Of a DNA stretch of 64,000 nucleotides, positions 29,551-38,432 are shown one piece after another (position 1 is the stretch's first letter; each line of letters opens with the position of its first letter). The notes beneath the pieces were generated by a model that did not search any database, was not told the DNA's origin, and saw nothing but the letters and a program-made list of their open reading frames with translations. The translations under genes and the position numbers were made by a program. This DNA comes from Leifsonia sp. Leaf264 (GTDB lineage: Bacteria; Actinomycetota; Actinomycetes; Actinomycetales; Microbacteriaceae): the NCBI RefSeq assembly GCF_001422325.1, contig NZ_LMMR01000001.1, positions 621,256 to 685,255 on the forward strand, written 5' to 3'.

Positions 29551-30672
29551 TTACTTCTGGCGCTTGTAGAACGGGAGCGCGACGACGGATGCCGGGATGC
29601 GGGTGCCGCGGACATCGATGAAGAGCGCGGTGCCGACCTCGGATCGGTTGGCGTCGACGTACGCCATCGCGATCGGGTGGCCGAGCGTCGGGGACAGTGC
29701 GCCACTCGTGATCACGCCGACCGGTGCGGCCTCGGTCTCGGCGGAGGCGTAGACCTCGTAGTCGGCGCGGCCGGCGCGCCTGCCATCGGCGGTCAGGCCG
29801 ACGAGAATGCGGGCGTCGGCGGGAGGACCGGCCTCGACCGCCGAGCGACCGACGAAGTCGCCCTCCTTGGTGAGTGCGACGACGCGGCCGAGGCCGGCCT
29901 GCACCGGGAAGGTGTCGAGCCCGAGCTCGTGGCCGTAGAGCGGCATCCCGGCCTCGAGGCGCAGGGTGTCGCGGCTGGCCAGGCCGGCGGGCACGAGGCC
30001 GTGGTCGGCGCCGGCCTGGGTGAGGGCGATCCAGAGCCTGGCTGCGGCATCCGTGCGGATGTAGAGCTCGAAGCCGTCCTCGCCGGTGTAGCCCGTACGC
30101 CCGATGAAGAGTGGAACACCCTCGAAGTAGCCGTCGCTCGACCAGTAGTACTTGAGGTCGGCCAGCGGGGTGCGAAGCTCCGTGATGGCCGTGGTGGCCT
30201 CGAGGATGGCGCGGGCGTTCGGGCCCTGCACCGCGATGAGCGCGATGTCGTCGCTCTGGTCCTCGACGCGCACGTCGAACCCCGCGGCGCGCTCCGTGAG
30301 GGCGGCGACGGCAGCCTCGCGGTTGCCGGCGTTGGCGACCACGAGGAACTTCAGCTCCTCCAGCCTGTAGACGACGAGGTCGTCGATGATGCCGCCGGAC
30401 TCGGCCAGGAGCAGGCTGTACTTGGCCTGGCCCAGGGCGATGGCGCTCAGCTTCCCGGCGAGCGCGTGGTCGAGGAACGCCGGGGCCTCGGCGCCCTCCA
30501 CCAGGATCTCGGCCATGTGCGAGATGTCGAAGATGCCGGCGGCTGTGCGCACGGCGTGGTGCTCGGCGAGATCGCTGGAGTAGCGGACGGGCATCTGCCA
30601 GCCGCCGAAGTCGGTGAAGCTCGCACCGGCGGTGACGTGCAGGTCGTGCAGGGGGCTCGAACGATCGGACAC
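29551..30672 (-). CDS. gcvT: aminomethyltransferase (glycine cleavage T protein)
   Basis: A 373-residue tetrahydrofolate-dependent enzyme releasing ammonia from the H-protein intermediate and making methylene-THF. It starts with SPLHDLHVTAGASFTDFGGWQMPVRY and has GIFDISHMAEI, then the T-protein C-terminal barrel region (LGHPIAMAYVD). The GTG at 30672 has GGAGA eight bases upstream. It is the first gene of the gcv operon and sits directly behind the tandem glycine riboswitch. Confidence 0.95.
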   Translation of the reverse strand: MSDRSSPLHDLHVTAGASFTDFGGWQMPVRYSSDLAEHHAVRTAAGIFDISHMAEILVEGAEAPAFLDHALAGKLSAIALGQAKYSLLLAESGGIIDDLVVYRLEELKFLVVANAGNREAAVAALTERAAGFDVRVEDQSDDIALIAVQGPNARAILEATTAITELRTPLADLKYYWSSDGYFEGVPLFIGRTGYTGEDGFELYIRTDAAARLWIALTQAGADHGLVPAGLASRDTLRLEAGMPLYGHELGLDTFPVQAGLGRVVALTKEGDFVGRSAVEAGPPADARILVGLTADGRRAGRADYEVYASAETEAAPVGVITSGALSPTLGHPIAMAYVDANRSEVGTALFIDVRGTRIPASVVALPFYKRQK

Positions 30673-30721
30673 GAGAGTTCTCCAGAGTGTGCGCAGAAAG
30701 GCGCGACCGAAGCCGCTGGGA

Positions 30722-30910
30722 ACTCCCCCTCTGTCATTGGCCTGAGAGTTTCACCCGGCGCGCGAGGCGCTCGGACTTTCACCGTCGGCGGGACGTCGCG
30801 TGGCGACATCCGCTTTTCAGAGCGGCCTCGTTCTTGCGGTGTAGTGACCTGAGAGATTGGCGGGGAGGCTTGCTCCGTCGGTGCCGGTTGATCCGGCTCT
30901 CCCGCAAGGC
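30722..30910 (-). promoter_or_regulatory. tandem glycine riboswitch upstream of gcvT
   Basis: Read on the minus strand, the first aptamer runs from GCGGGAGAGCCGG through GGAGCAAGCCTCCCCGCC to CAATCTCTCAGG. A short linker leads to the second aptamer, which runs from GCTCTGAAAAGCGG through GACGGTGAAAGTCC to GGGTGAAACTCTCAGG and closes with CAATGACAGAGGGGGAG. The duplicated CTCTCAGGxCA element and the CTCTG...CAGAG closing stem are diagnostic of the two-aptamer glycine riboswitch. Binding of glycine is known to switch on gcv expression in this class. The expression platform lies in the 50 bases before gcvT. Confidence 0.92.
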
Positions 30911-31114
30911 GTCGATGGCCCGATATGCGATTGTGCGCCACAGTCTACCGGGTGCAGGCGCATGCTCGGCCTCGTGCCGCCACCGTGTGAAGGCATCGGC
31001 GCTGCGGCGTGCCCGGGAATCCGCGGCTCGAGGCACCGGCGCCTTCACACCGAGGCCGCTTCGCCTTCAGACGGTGGCCGCGTGCTCGGATTGGAGTTCA
31101 GGTCGATATGACTG

Positions 31115-31153
31115 TAAGGTGAGTCCAGTGAGTTACGGTCACTCTGACCTTTA
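31115..31153 (+). promoter_or_regulatory. nested palindrome, candidate NrtR operator
   Basis: Outer arms TAAGGT (31115-31120) and ACCTTTA (31147-31153) enclose inner arms AGTGA (31127-31131) and TCACT (31139-31143). The structure lies directly before the nrtR start. NrtR proteins usually autoregulate from such dyads, so this is the natural operator candidate. I do not claim it matches a published consensus. Confidence 0.4.
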
Positions 31154-31181
31154 CTCGACTTCCACTCGAACGGATGCGGCC

Positions 31182-31976
31182 ATGACTGCAGCAGGAGCGA
31201 TGCCGGAACGGGCACCGGGGGCGACGGACGCCGCCGCCCTGGCCGTCTCGACGGTCATCTTCGCGCTGCGTCCGCACGAGACGACCGGGCGCATGACGCT
31301 CTGGATCCCCTTGGTGCGCCGCACGAGGAACCCGCAGAAGGACCTCTGGGCATTGCCAGGCGGCTGGCTCCCCGTCGACGAGGAGCTGGTCAGCGCTGCG
31401 GCTCGAACGCTCGGCGAGACCACGGGGCTGGCGCCCACCTACCTCGAGCAGCTCTACACCTTCGGTGAGCTGGAGCGCTCCCCCGGCCGCCGCGTCGTCT
31501 CGGTCGTCTACTGGGCGATGGTGCAGTCCGCGGAGGCCGAACGGGCGTCCGAGAGCGAGAACGTGCGCTGGTTCGTCGCCGACGAACTGCCGCCGCTCGC
31601 CTTCGACCACAACCGCATCATCGACTACGCGCTCTGGCGGCTGCGCACCAAGGTGGAGTACGCCGCCATCGCGCACGCCTTCCTCGGGGCGACCTTCACC
31701 CTCGCCGAGCTGCGCGAGGTCTACGAGGCCGTGCTGCAACGCCCCATCGACCCGGCCAACTTCCGTCGCACGGTCGAGGCATCCGGCACCGTCGTCGCGA
31801 CCGGAGAGGTCGTCGCCGGCACCAGGCATCGCCCGCCGCGGCTGTACCGCTACGACGCCTCCATCGACCTCGCCGACCGCGGGCCCCTCGGCCCAGAGTC
31901 CGTTCCGGGCGGCCAGTCAGTGGCCGGCCCGTCAGTGTCCGCTCCGTCCGTTCCATCCACAGGAGAACAGCGATGA
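31182..31976 (+). CDS. nrtR: NrtR-type Nudix transcriptional regulator of NAD synthesis
   Basis: A 264-residue protein with an N-terminal Nudix fold (about 15-145) and a C-terminal winged helix (about 150-235, FTLAELREVYEAVLQRPIDPANFRR). The Nudix box is GGWLPVDEELVSAAARTLGETTGL: the REUXEEXGU glutamates are partly lost, as in NrtR repressors that bind ADP-ribose rather than hydrolyse it. It heads the nad operon and overlaps nadA as ATGA. ATG 31182 is preferred because it leaves the palindrome upstream; GTG 31128 with AAGGTG is an alternative. The last 30 residues are Pro/Ser-rich. Confidence 0.85.
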   Translation: MTAAGAMPERAPGATDAAALAVSTVIFALRPHETTGRMTLWIPLVRRTRNPQKDLWALPGGWLPVDEELVSAAARTLGETTGLAPTYLEQLYTFGELERSPGRRVVSVVYWAMVQSAEAERASESENVRWFVADELPPLAFDHNRIIDYALWRLRTKVEYAAIAHAFLGATFTLAELREVYEAVLQRPIDPANFRRTVEASGTVVATGEVVAGTRHRPPRLYRYDASIDLADRGPLGPESVPGGQSVAGPSVSAPSVPSTGEQR

Positions 31977-33364
31977 CCATCTCGCGCATCGAGCTCGGCG
32001 GCGCATCCGTCGATGCATCCGTCGACCGCACCATCCAGCTCGTCCAGGCCGGCCAGGCCGAGGGAAGCACCTGCTCCCCCGACCTCGCCGCCGGCCCCTG
32101 GGAGTTCGACGCCGGCCCCCTGGGCTACGGACCCGGGTCGTCGATGGGCGACGTGATCCCCGTCGGCTCACCGCGGCAGGGTGAGCTTCCGTCCGCCTAC
32201 CGCACGGCATCCGCCGACGAGCTCGACGCCCGCATCCGAGCAGCGAAGGAGACCCTCGGCGAGCGCGTCGTCATCCTCGGGCACTTCTACCAGCGCGACG
32301 AGGTCATCGCCTACGCCGACTTCGTGGGCGACTCGTTCCAGCTCGCCAACGCGGCGAAGGCGAAGCCCGACGCCGAGGCCATCATCTTCTGCGGCGTGCA
32401 CTTCATGGCCGAGACCGCCGACCTGCTGTCGCGGCCGGAGCAGGCCGTCATCCTGCCGAACCTCGCCGCCGGCTGCTCGATGGCCGACATGGCCGACATC
32501 GACTCCGTGCAGGAGTGCTGGGAGCAGCTCGAGGCCCTCTACGGCACCGAGCCCGATGCGGACGGCCGTGTTCCCGTCATCCCCGTGACCTACATGAACT
32601 CGTCGGCGGCGCTCAAGGGCTTCTGCGGTGAGCACGGCGGCATCGTCTGCACCTCGTCGAACGCGGAGACGGTGCTGGCGTGGGCGTTCGAGCGCGGCCA
32701 GCGCGTGCTCTTCTTCCCCGACCAGCACCTCGGCCGGAACACCGCCAAGGCCATGGGAGTACCCCTCGAGCAGATGCCGATGTGGAACCCGCGCAAGGCG
32801 CTGGGCGGCAACGGGCAGGCCGAGCTGCTCGACGCGCAGGTCATCCTCTGGCACGGCTTCTGCAGCGTGCACCGCCGCTTCACGGTCGACCAGATCGCGC
32901 AGGCGCGCATCGACCACCCCGGCGTGCGCGTGATCGTGCACCCGGAGTGCCCGATGGCCGTGGTCGATGCGGCCGACGAGTACGGCTCGACCGACTACAT
33001 CACCAAGGCGATCGCCGCGGCGCCGGCGGGCTCGACCTTCGCCATCGGCACCGAGATCAACCTCGTGCAGCGTCTCGCCGCGCAGTACCCGCAGCACACG
33101 ATCTTCTGCCTCGATCCGGTGATCTGCCCCTGCTCGACGATGTACCGCATCCACCCGGGCTACCTCGCGTGGGTGCTCGAGGCCCTCGTCGGCTCGGCGG
33201 AGCGGCCGGCCGAGGTGCTCAACCGCATCACGGTGGGCGACGACGTCGCCGCTCCGGCCCGGGTCGCACTGGAGCGGATGCTGGCCGCCAGGCCTCCGGC
33301 ATCCGGCGGCGGATCCGCATCCGTCACCGCCCCGGCCCCTGTCACCGCCGTCGTCGGAGCCTGA
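31973..33364 (+). CDS. nadA: quinolinate synthase
   Basis: A 463-residue [4Fe-4S] enzyme condensing iminoaspartate with dihydroxyacetone phosphate to quinolinate, the second step of NAD synthesis. It shows VVILGHFYQRDEV, FCGVHFMAETADLL, HPECPMAVVDAA and ICPCSTMYRIHPGYLAWVLE, supplying the three conserved cluster cysteines. An N-terminal extension of about 80 residues and an Ala/Ser-rich C-terminal tail go beyond the catalytic core. AGGAGA precedes the ATG, which overlaps the nrtR stop. The cysteine desulfurase at the operon end could supply sulfur for the cluster. Confidence 0.95.
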   Translation: MTISRIELGGASVDASVDRTIQLVQAGQAEGSTCSPDLAAGPWEFDAGPLGYGPGSSMGDVIPVGSPRQGELPSAYRTASADELDARIRAAKETLGERVVILGHFYQRDEVIAYADFVGDSFQLANAAKAKPDAEAIIFCGVHFMAETADLLSRPEQAVILPNLAAGCSMADMADIDSVQECWEQLEALYGTEPDADGRVPVIPVTYMNSSAALKGFCGEHGGIVCTSSNAETVLAWAFERGQRVLFFPDQHLGRNTAKAMGVPLEQMPMWNPRKALGGNGQAELLDAQVILWHGFCSVHRRFTVDQIAQARIDHPGVRVIVHPECPMAVVDAADEYGSTDYITKAIAAAPAGSTFAIGTEINLVQRLAAQYPQHTIFCLDPVICPCSTMYRIHPGYLAWVLEALVGSAERPAEVLNRITVGDDVAAPARVALERMLAARPPASGGGSASVTAPAPVTAVVGA

Positions 33365-33366
33365 CC

Positions 33367-35076
33367 ATGCACGTGCTGGTGATCGGCAGCGGCCTCGCGG
33401 GGCTGTTCGCCACCGTGCGGGCGACGGATGCCGGCCACAGCGTCACGCTCGTGACGAAGGGCGCCCTCGCCGAGAGCAACACCGCCTACGCCCAGGGCGG
33501 CATCGCGGCTGCCCTGTTCCCCGACGACTCGACCGACGCCCATCTGCTCGACACCCTGAGCGCCGGCGACGGCCTCTGCGACATCGATGCCGCCCGCGTG
33601 CTGGTGGAGGAGGGACCGGCCCGGGTGCGCGACCTCATCCGCTTCGGCGTCGCCTTCGACGGCGACGCGTCGGGCTCCGGCCTGGCACGGGGACTCGAAG
33701 CCGCGCACCGTCGAGCTCGCGTGCTGCACGCCGGCGGCGACGCGACAGGCGCCGCCATCGAGCACGCCCTCATCGCGACGGTGCGGCAGCGTGCTGCCGA
33801 GATCCACGAGCACACCCTGCTCGTCGAGCTGATGACCGATGCCGGCGGCGTCGTCGGTGCCCTGCTGCAGGGTCCCGAGTGGTCGGGCGTTGCCGCCGGC
33901 GCCCCTCGCGCCGCCGAGAACGACGATGCTGCGGGTCCGAAGCCCTTCCCACCCGCAGCGACTCCGGTCTCGCGCTGGGAGATCCGCGCCGACGCCGTGA
34001 TCCTCGCGACCGGAGGCGCGGGCCAGCTGTACCGCCACACGACGAACCCCGCCGTTGCGACGGGCGACGGCGCCGCGGCCGCGTGGCGGGCCGGTGCGCG
34101 GATGGCCGATCTCGAGTTCCTGCAGTTCCACCCCACGGCGCTGGCCGTCCCGGGGACGCCCCTCGTCTCCGAGGCCGTTCGTGGCGAGGGCGCCGTGCTG
34201 CGCAACGCCCGCGGCGAGCGCCTCATGCTCGACGTGCATCCGCTCGCCGAACTCGCTCCCCGCGACGTGGTCGCTCGGGCCATCGCCGTCGAGATGGCGG
34301 CTCAGGGCGGCTCCCCCGTGCTGCTCGACGCCACGGCCATCGGCCGCGAGGAGCTCGAAGCCCGCTTCCCCACCATCACCGCAGCGTGCAGGGCCGCCGG
34401 CTACGACTGGGCCGTGCAGCCGGTTCCGGTGTCGCCGGCCGCGCACTACTGGATGGGCGGCGTCGCGACCGACACGTGGGGGCGCACCTCGCTCGCCGGC
34501 CTGTACGCCGTGGGCGAGGTCGCGTGCACGGGCGTGCACGGTGCGAACCGCCTGGCGTCGAACTCGCTGCTCGAGGCTGCGGTCTTCGCGGATCGGGCCG
34601 TGCGTGACCTGGGGACTGCCCCGCTCGCAGAGCGACGGGAGCGAAGCGAGCGCCGCGAAGCAAAGGGACCACGCACTGGTCTCCTCGGCTTCGCCGCAGC
34701 CGCTGGCGCGTCTGTGGCTCTGCCAGCGGACGTGGCGGCGGATGCGGCGGCGGATGCGGCGGACGCGGAGGTTGCCGGCACCCTCCGTGAGCGGATCCAG
34801 GGGCTGCTCTGGGAGCGGGCCGGAGTGCTGCGATCGGGCGACGGCCTCCGCGCCGCTCGCGCCGAACTCGCAGGGCTGCAGCGACCAGCCACCACGCGTG
34901 CGTGTGCGGCATCCGTCATCGAGGATGCGAACCTGCTCGACCTCGCCCGACTCATCGTCGACGCCGCCCTCGCCCGCGAGGAGTCGCGCGGCGCCCACTT
35001 CCGCTCCGACTTCCCCGTCGCGAACCCGCACCAGGCGGTTCGCGCTCCCCTTCGAGAGGACTCGCTCGCATGCTGA
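33367..35076 (+). CDS. nadB: L-aspartate oxidase
   Basis: A 569-residue FAD enzyme oxidising L-aspartate to iminoaspartate for NadA. The dinucleotide motif is VIGSGLAGLFA at the N-terminus, followed by NTAYAQGGIAAA, a fumarate-reductase-like core (HPTALAVPGTPLVSEAVRGEGAVL) and GANRLASNSLLEA. Residues about 415-475 hold an unusual Arg/Glu then Ala/Asp-rich insertion before the C-terminal helical domain, making the protein slightly longer than usual. It starts 2 bases after the nadA stop. Confidence 0.95.
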   Translation: MHVLVIGSGLAGLFATVRATDAGHSVTLVTKGALAESNTAYAQGGIAAALFPDDSTDAHLLDTLSAGDGLCDIDAARVLVEEGPARVRDLIRFGVAFDGDASGSGLARGLEAAHRRARVLHAGGDATGAAIEHALIATVRQRAAEIHEHTLLVELMTDAGGVVGALLQGPEWSGVAAGAPRAAENDDAAGPKPFPPAATPVSRWEIRADAVILATGGAGQLYRHTTNPAVATGDGAAAAWRAGARMADLEFLQFHPTALAVPGTPLVSEAVRGEGAVLRNARGERLMLDVHPLAELAPRDVVARAIAVEMAAQGGSPVLLDATAIGREELEARFPTITAACRAAGYDWAVQPVPVSPAAHYWMGGVATDTWGRTSLAGLYAVGEVACTGVHGANRLASNSLLEAAVFADRAVRDLGTAPLAERRERSERREAKGPRTGLLGFAAAAGASVALPADVAADAAADAADAEVAGTLRERIQGLLWERAGVLRSGDGLRAARAELAGLQRPATTRACAASVIEDANLLDLARLIVDAALAREESRGAHFRSDFPVANPHQAVRAPLREDSLAC

Positions 35077-35996
35077 CCCCAGCCGCCATCGACCGCATCG
35101 TGGCCGCCGCGCTCGAGGAGGACGCTCCGTGGGGCGACATCACCTCCGCGACCCTCATCCCCGAGGCCGCGTCGGCGACAGCCCGTCTCGTGGCGCGCGA
35201 GTCCGGCGTATTCAGCGGCGCCAGCGTCTTCGAGGCGGCCTTCAGGCTCACCGACCCGCGCATCGTCGTGACGCTCGACGTGGCCGACGGCGAGCCTTTC
35301 GCGGCCGGCGCCGTGCTCGCCCAGGTCTCTGGCCCGGCCCACGGCATCCTGCAGGCCGAGCGCATCGGGCTGAACTTCGTGCAGCGCATGGCCGGTATCG
35401 CCACCCTCACGGCCCGCTACGTCGCCGAGGCTGAGGGCACGAGGGCGCGCATCGTCGACACCCGCAAGACCACGCCGGGGCTCCGGGTGCTCGAGCGCCA
35501 GGCCGTGCGCGATGGCGGCGGCCACAACCACCGACACTCGCTCTCGGATGCGGTCATGGCCAAGGACAATCACCTCGCCGTTCTCACCGCCGGAGGCCTG
35601 TCGGTGACGGATGCGCTCCTCGCCGTGCGCGCCAGCCTGTCGCACACGACGCATCTCGAGGTGGAGGTCGACCGCATCGACCAGATCGAGCCCGTGCTGG
35701 CGGCCGGCATCGACACCATCATGCTCGACAACTTCGCACCGGATCAGCTGCGGGAGGGCGTCGCCATCGTCGCCGGACGTGCGATCGTCGAGGCCAGCGG
35801 GGGCGTGAACCTCGACACCGTCCGCGCCATCGCCGCCACCGGCGTCGACGTCATCTCGGTTGGCGCCCTGACCCACTCCGTGCGCTCACTCGACCTCGGG
35901 CTCGACGTGGTGATCGAGGCGACCGCAAACTCGACAGCGACCGCAGGATCCGCGGCATCCGTCACGGCTCCATCCGCCAGCACGAGCTCACCGTGA
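35070..35996 (+). CDS. nadC: nicotinate-nucleotide diphosphorylase (carboxylating)
   Basis: A 308-residue quinolinate phosphoribosyltransferase producing nicotinate mononucleotide, the third de novo NAD step. It has EEDAPWGDITS, RMAGIATLTARYV, DTRKTTPGLRVLERQAV and GGGHNHRHSLSDAVMAKDNH, plus EASGGVNLDTVRAIAATGVDVISVG for phosphate binding. The ATG overlaps the nadB stop by seven bases. The last 25 residues are Ala/Ser/Thr-rich. Next gene overlaps as GTGA. Confidence 0.95.
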   Translation: MLTPAAIDRIVAAALEEDAPWGDITSATLIPEAASATARLVARESGVFSGASVFEAAFRLTDPRIVVTLDVADGEPFAAGAVLAQVSGPAHGILQAERIGLNFVQRMAGIATLTARYVAEAEGTRARIVDTRKTTPGLRVLERQAVRDGGGHNHRHSLSDAVMAKDNHLAVLTAGGLSVTDALLAVRASLSHTTHLEVEVDRIDQIEPVLAAGIDTIMLDNFAPDQLREGVAIVAGRAIVEASGGVNLDTVRAIAATGVDVISVGALTHSVRSLDLGLDVVIEATANSTATAGSAASVTAPSASTSSP

Positions 35997-37135
35997 TCTA
36001 CCTCGACAACGCCGCGACGACGCCGGTGCGGCGCGAGGCGATCGAGGCCATGTGGCCGTTCCTCACCGGAAGCTTCGGCAACCCGTCGAGCGTGCACTCC
36101 GTGGGCGAGATCGCCGCCCGTGCCCTGCGCGACGCCCGTGCCGAGGTCGCCCGCGTGACCGGATGCCGACCCGGCGACGTGATCTTCACCTCGGGCGGCA
36201 CCGAGGCCGACAACCTGGCCGTCAAGGGCATGACCCTGGCGACGCCTCGGGGCCGGCACATCGTCACCACGCCGATCGAGCACGAGGCCGTGCTCGAGTC
36301 CGTCGCGTTCCTGGAGCGGGTGCACGGTTTCGAGGTCACGGTGCTGCCCGTGGACGCCGGCGGCCTCGTCTCGGCCGCCGATCTCGCCGCCGCGATCCGC
36401 GACGACACGACCCTGGTGAGCATCCAGTACGCGAACAACGAGGTCGGCACGGTCCAGCCCATCGCCGAGTTGGCGGCCGTGGCCTCGGCACGCGGGATCC
36501 CGTTCCACACCGATGCCGTGCAGGCTGCCGGATGGCTCCCCCTGGGCATCGACGAGCTGGGCGTCGACGCCCTCTCGCTGGCCGGGCACAAGGTCGGCGC
36601 ACCCAAGGGCATCGGCGCCCTCATCGTGCGCGGACGCATCCCGCTCGAACCCGTGCTCCACGGTGGCGGTCAGGAGCGCGAACGCCGCAGCGGCACCGAG
36701 AACGTGGCCGGAGCCGTCGCCTTCGCCACAGCGCTGCGCCTGGCCGAGGCGGAGCGGGCTGACGCGGCGGCCGGGGCGACCGAGCGCCGAGACGCCTTCA
36801 TCGCGGCCGTGCTCGCGTCCGTCCCCTCGGCACGTCTGACCGGCGACGCGACCCGGCGACTGCCCGGCACCGCATCCTTCGTCTTCCCGGGAACCAGCGG
36901 CGAGGCCGTGCTCCTCGAACTGGAGCAGCGCGACATCATCAGCTCCAGCGGATCGGCGTGCGCGGCCGGCAGCGAGGAGGCATCGCACGTGCTGTTGGCG
37001 CTCGGCCTCGACGCCGAGGTCGCGCAGACGGCCGTGCGCTTCACCCTCGCGAGCACGACGACGGCCGACGAGCTCGCGACGGCCGCCGCCGCCACGGCTC
37101 AGGCCGTCGAGGCCGTCTCCGGCATCCGCGGCTGA
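35993..37135 (+). CDS. cysteine desulfurase of the nad operon
   Basis: A 380-residue fold-type I PLP enzyme of the NifS/IscS family. It has YLDNAATTPVRREA, FTSGGTEADNLAVKG, PIEHEAVLE with the ring-stacking His, LAGHKVGAPKGIGAL with the PLP Lys, and SSGSACAAGSEEASHV with the persulfide Cys. Its start codon GTG overlaps the nadC stop as GTGA. Being coupled to nad genes, it most likely serves the oxygen-sensitive [4Fe-4S] cluster of NadA, as proposed for similar operons in other bacteria; it could also act in general sulfur transfer. Confidence 0.9.
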   Translation: MIYLDNAATTPVRREAIEAMWPFLTGSFGNPSSVHSVGEIAARALRDARAEVARVTGCRPGDVIFTSGGTEADNLAVKGMTLATPRGRHIVTTPIEHEAVLESVAFLERVHGFEVTVLPVDAGGLVSAADLAAAIRDDTTLVSIQYANNEVGTVQPIAELAAVASARGIPFHTDAVQAAGWLPLGIDELGVDALSLAGHKVGAPKGIGALIVRGRIPLEPVLHGGGQERERRSGTENVAGAVAFATALRLAEAERADAAAGATERRDAFIAAVLASVPSARLTGDATRRLPGTASFVFPGTSGEAVLLELEQRDIISSSGSACAAGSEEASHVLLALGLDAEVAQTAVRFTLASTTTADELATAAAATAQAVEAVSGIRG

Positions 37136-37140
37136 AGCAC

Positions 37141-37190
37141 TGACACGCCGACGCGCCGACGCGCCGACCGCCGACACGCCTACGCGCTGG
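37141..37190. repeat. short GCCGACGC-type tandem microrepeat
   Basis: The 50 bases between the desulfurase and corA stops are made of repeated CGCCGACG/CACGCC units (at least five imperfect copies). It may serve as a weak bidirectional terminator or be slipped-strand sequence. No gene. Confidence 0.4.
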
Positions 37191-37194
37191 CGCC

Positions 37195-38211
37195 CTACAG
37201 CCAGCCGCGCTTCTTGAACACCTTGTACAGCCCGAACCCCATCGCCAGCATGAGCAGCAGGGCGAACGGGTAGCCCAGGGTCCAGTGCAGCTCGGGCATG
37301 TGGTCGAAGTTCATGCCGTAGACGGTTCCGACGAGGGTGGGCGCGAACAGGATGGCCGCCCAGCTGGAGATCTTCTTCACTTCCTCGCTCTGGGCGATGT
37401 TCGTCTCCGAGAGATTGCGCATCTCGTCGTTCTGGCGCTGGCCCACCAGGGTGAGCTGCACCGTGAGGGCGCTCTGCAGCAGTTGCCTGTAGGAGTCGCC
37501 GCGGTCGATGATGCGCAGCACGTGGTCGTTCACGTCGCGCAGATGGCGCTGCAGTTCGATGTCGACGCCGTACTTCTCCGAACCAGCCTGCAGGCCGGCG
37601 AGCATGCCGACGAGAGGCTGGGTGGCGCGCTGGAACTTGATGACCTCGCCCGAGAGGTCGTAGATGCGGCGTGACACGGCCTGGTCGCCATCGAAGATCT
37701 GGTCCTCGATCTCGTCGATGTCGTTCTCGAGGCCCGCCATGACCGGCGTGTACTCGTCGACGACCTCGTCGAGGATGGCGTAGAGCACGGCCTCGGGTCC
37801 CTGGGCGAGCAGGTCTGGTGCCGCCTCGAGCCTGTGTCGCACCGCAGCGAGGTTGGGTGCCTCGGCATGACGGATGCTGACCACGAAGTCCGGCCCGACG
37901 AAGATGTGCACCTCGCCGAACTCAACCTCCTCCACGTCGTCGAGGTAGCGTGCCGGGCGCAGCACGACGAACAGGGTGTCGCCGTAGCGCTCCAGCTTCG
38001 CGCGCTGGTGTCCGGTGCTGGCGTCCTCGACCGCAAGGTGGTGCAGGCCGAATTCGGCCGCGACGGCGCTCAGCTCGGTCTCGCTGGGCCTGTACAACCC
38101 GATCCAGGCGAAGCCGCCGAGTTCGGCCTTGGCCTCGAGGGTGAGGTCGAGGGTCTCGGGCGTCGCCACCCGCTTCCCGTCGACGTAGACGGCGTTGTCG
38201 ATGACGGCCAT
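37195..38211 (-). CDS. corA: CorA-type magnesium/cobalt transporter
   Basis: A 338-residue channel subunit: a long acidic cytoplasmic domain, the stalk helix (SYRQLLQSALTVQLTLVGQRQNDEM), and two C-terminal helices with the YGMNF signature loop between them, plus a basic tail KVFKKRGWL. The GMN motif is the selectivity filter of the pentameric Mg2+ channel. ATG start with GGATCCC upstream. It is monocistronic and divergent from an MFS gene. Confidence 0.94.
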   Translation of the reverse strand: MAVIDNAVYVDGKRVATPETLDLTLEAKAELGGFAWIGLYRPSETELSAVAAEFGLHHLAVEDASTGHQRAKLERYGDTLFVVLRPARYLDDVEEVEFGEVHIFVGPDFVVSIRHAEAPNLAAVRHRLEAAPDLLAQGPEAVLYAILDEVVDEYTPVMAGLENDIDEIEDQIFDGDQAVSRRIYDLSGEVIKFQRATQPLVGMLAGLQAGSEKYGVDIELQRHLRDVNDHVLRIIDRGDSYRQLLQSALTVQLTLVGQRQNDEMRNLSETNIAQSEEVKKISSWAAILFAPTLVGTVYGMNFDHMPELHWTLGYPFALLLMLAMGFGLYKVFKKRGWL

Positions 38212-38432
38212 GGGATCCTTCGGTGGGGCGGACGGACGGCCTCAGAGTACGCCGCCCTGTCGGCGGGTCGCGTTACCCTCGCTGAAGACTCGCACCTCGA
38301 AGTGAATTCTCGATCGGATCGGGAATGTGCATCCTCCCGGTCGGGTTCGCATTCAGTACACGCGAAAGCTGTTCGGGGCCGGCGCCGCCCTCGTTCGCCC
38401 AGCCCAGACCTCGCATCGCTAAGGGGATCCCC

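Noticed and set aside
37141-37190. CRISPR-like array
   Set aside because: The units are only 8-10 bases with no spacers of regular length. No cas gene is in the window.
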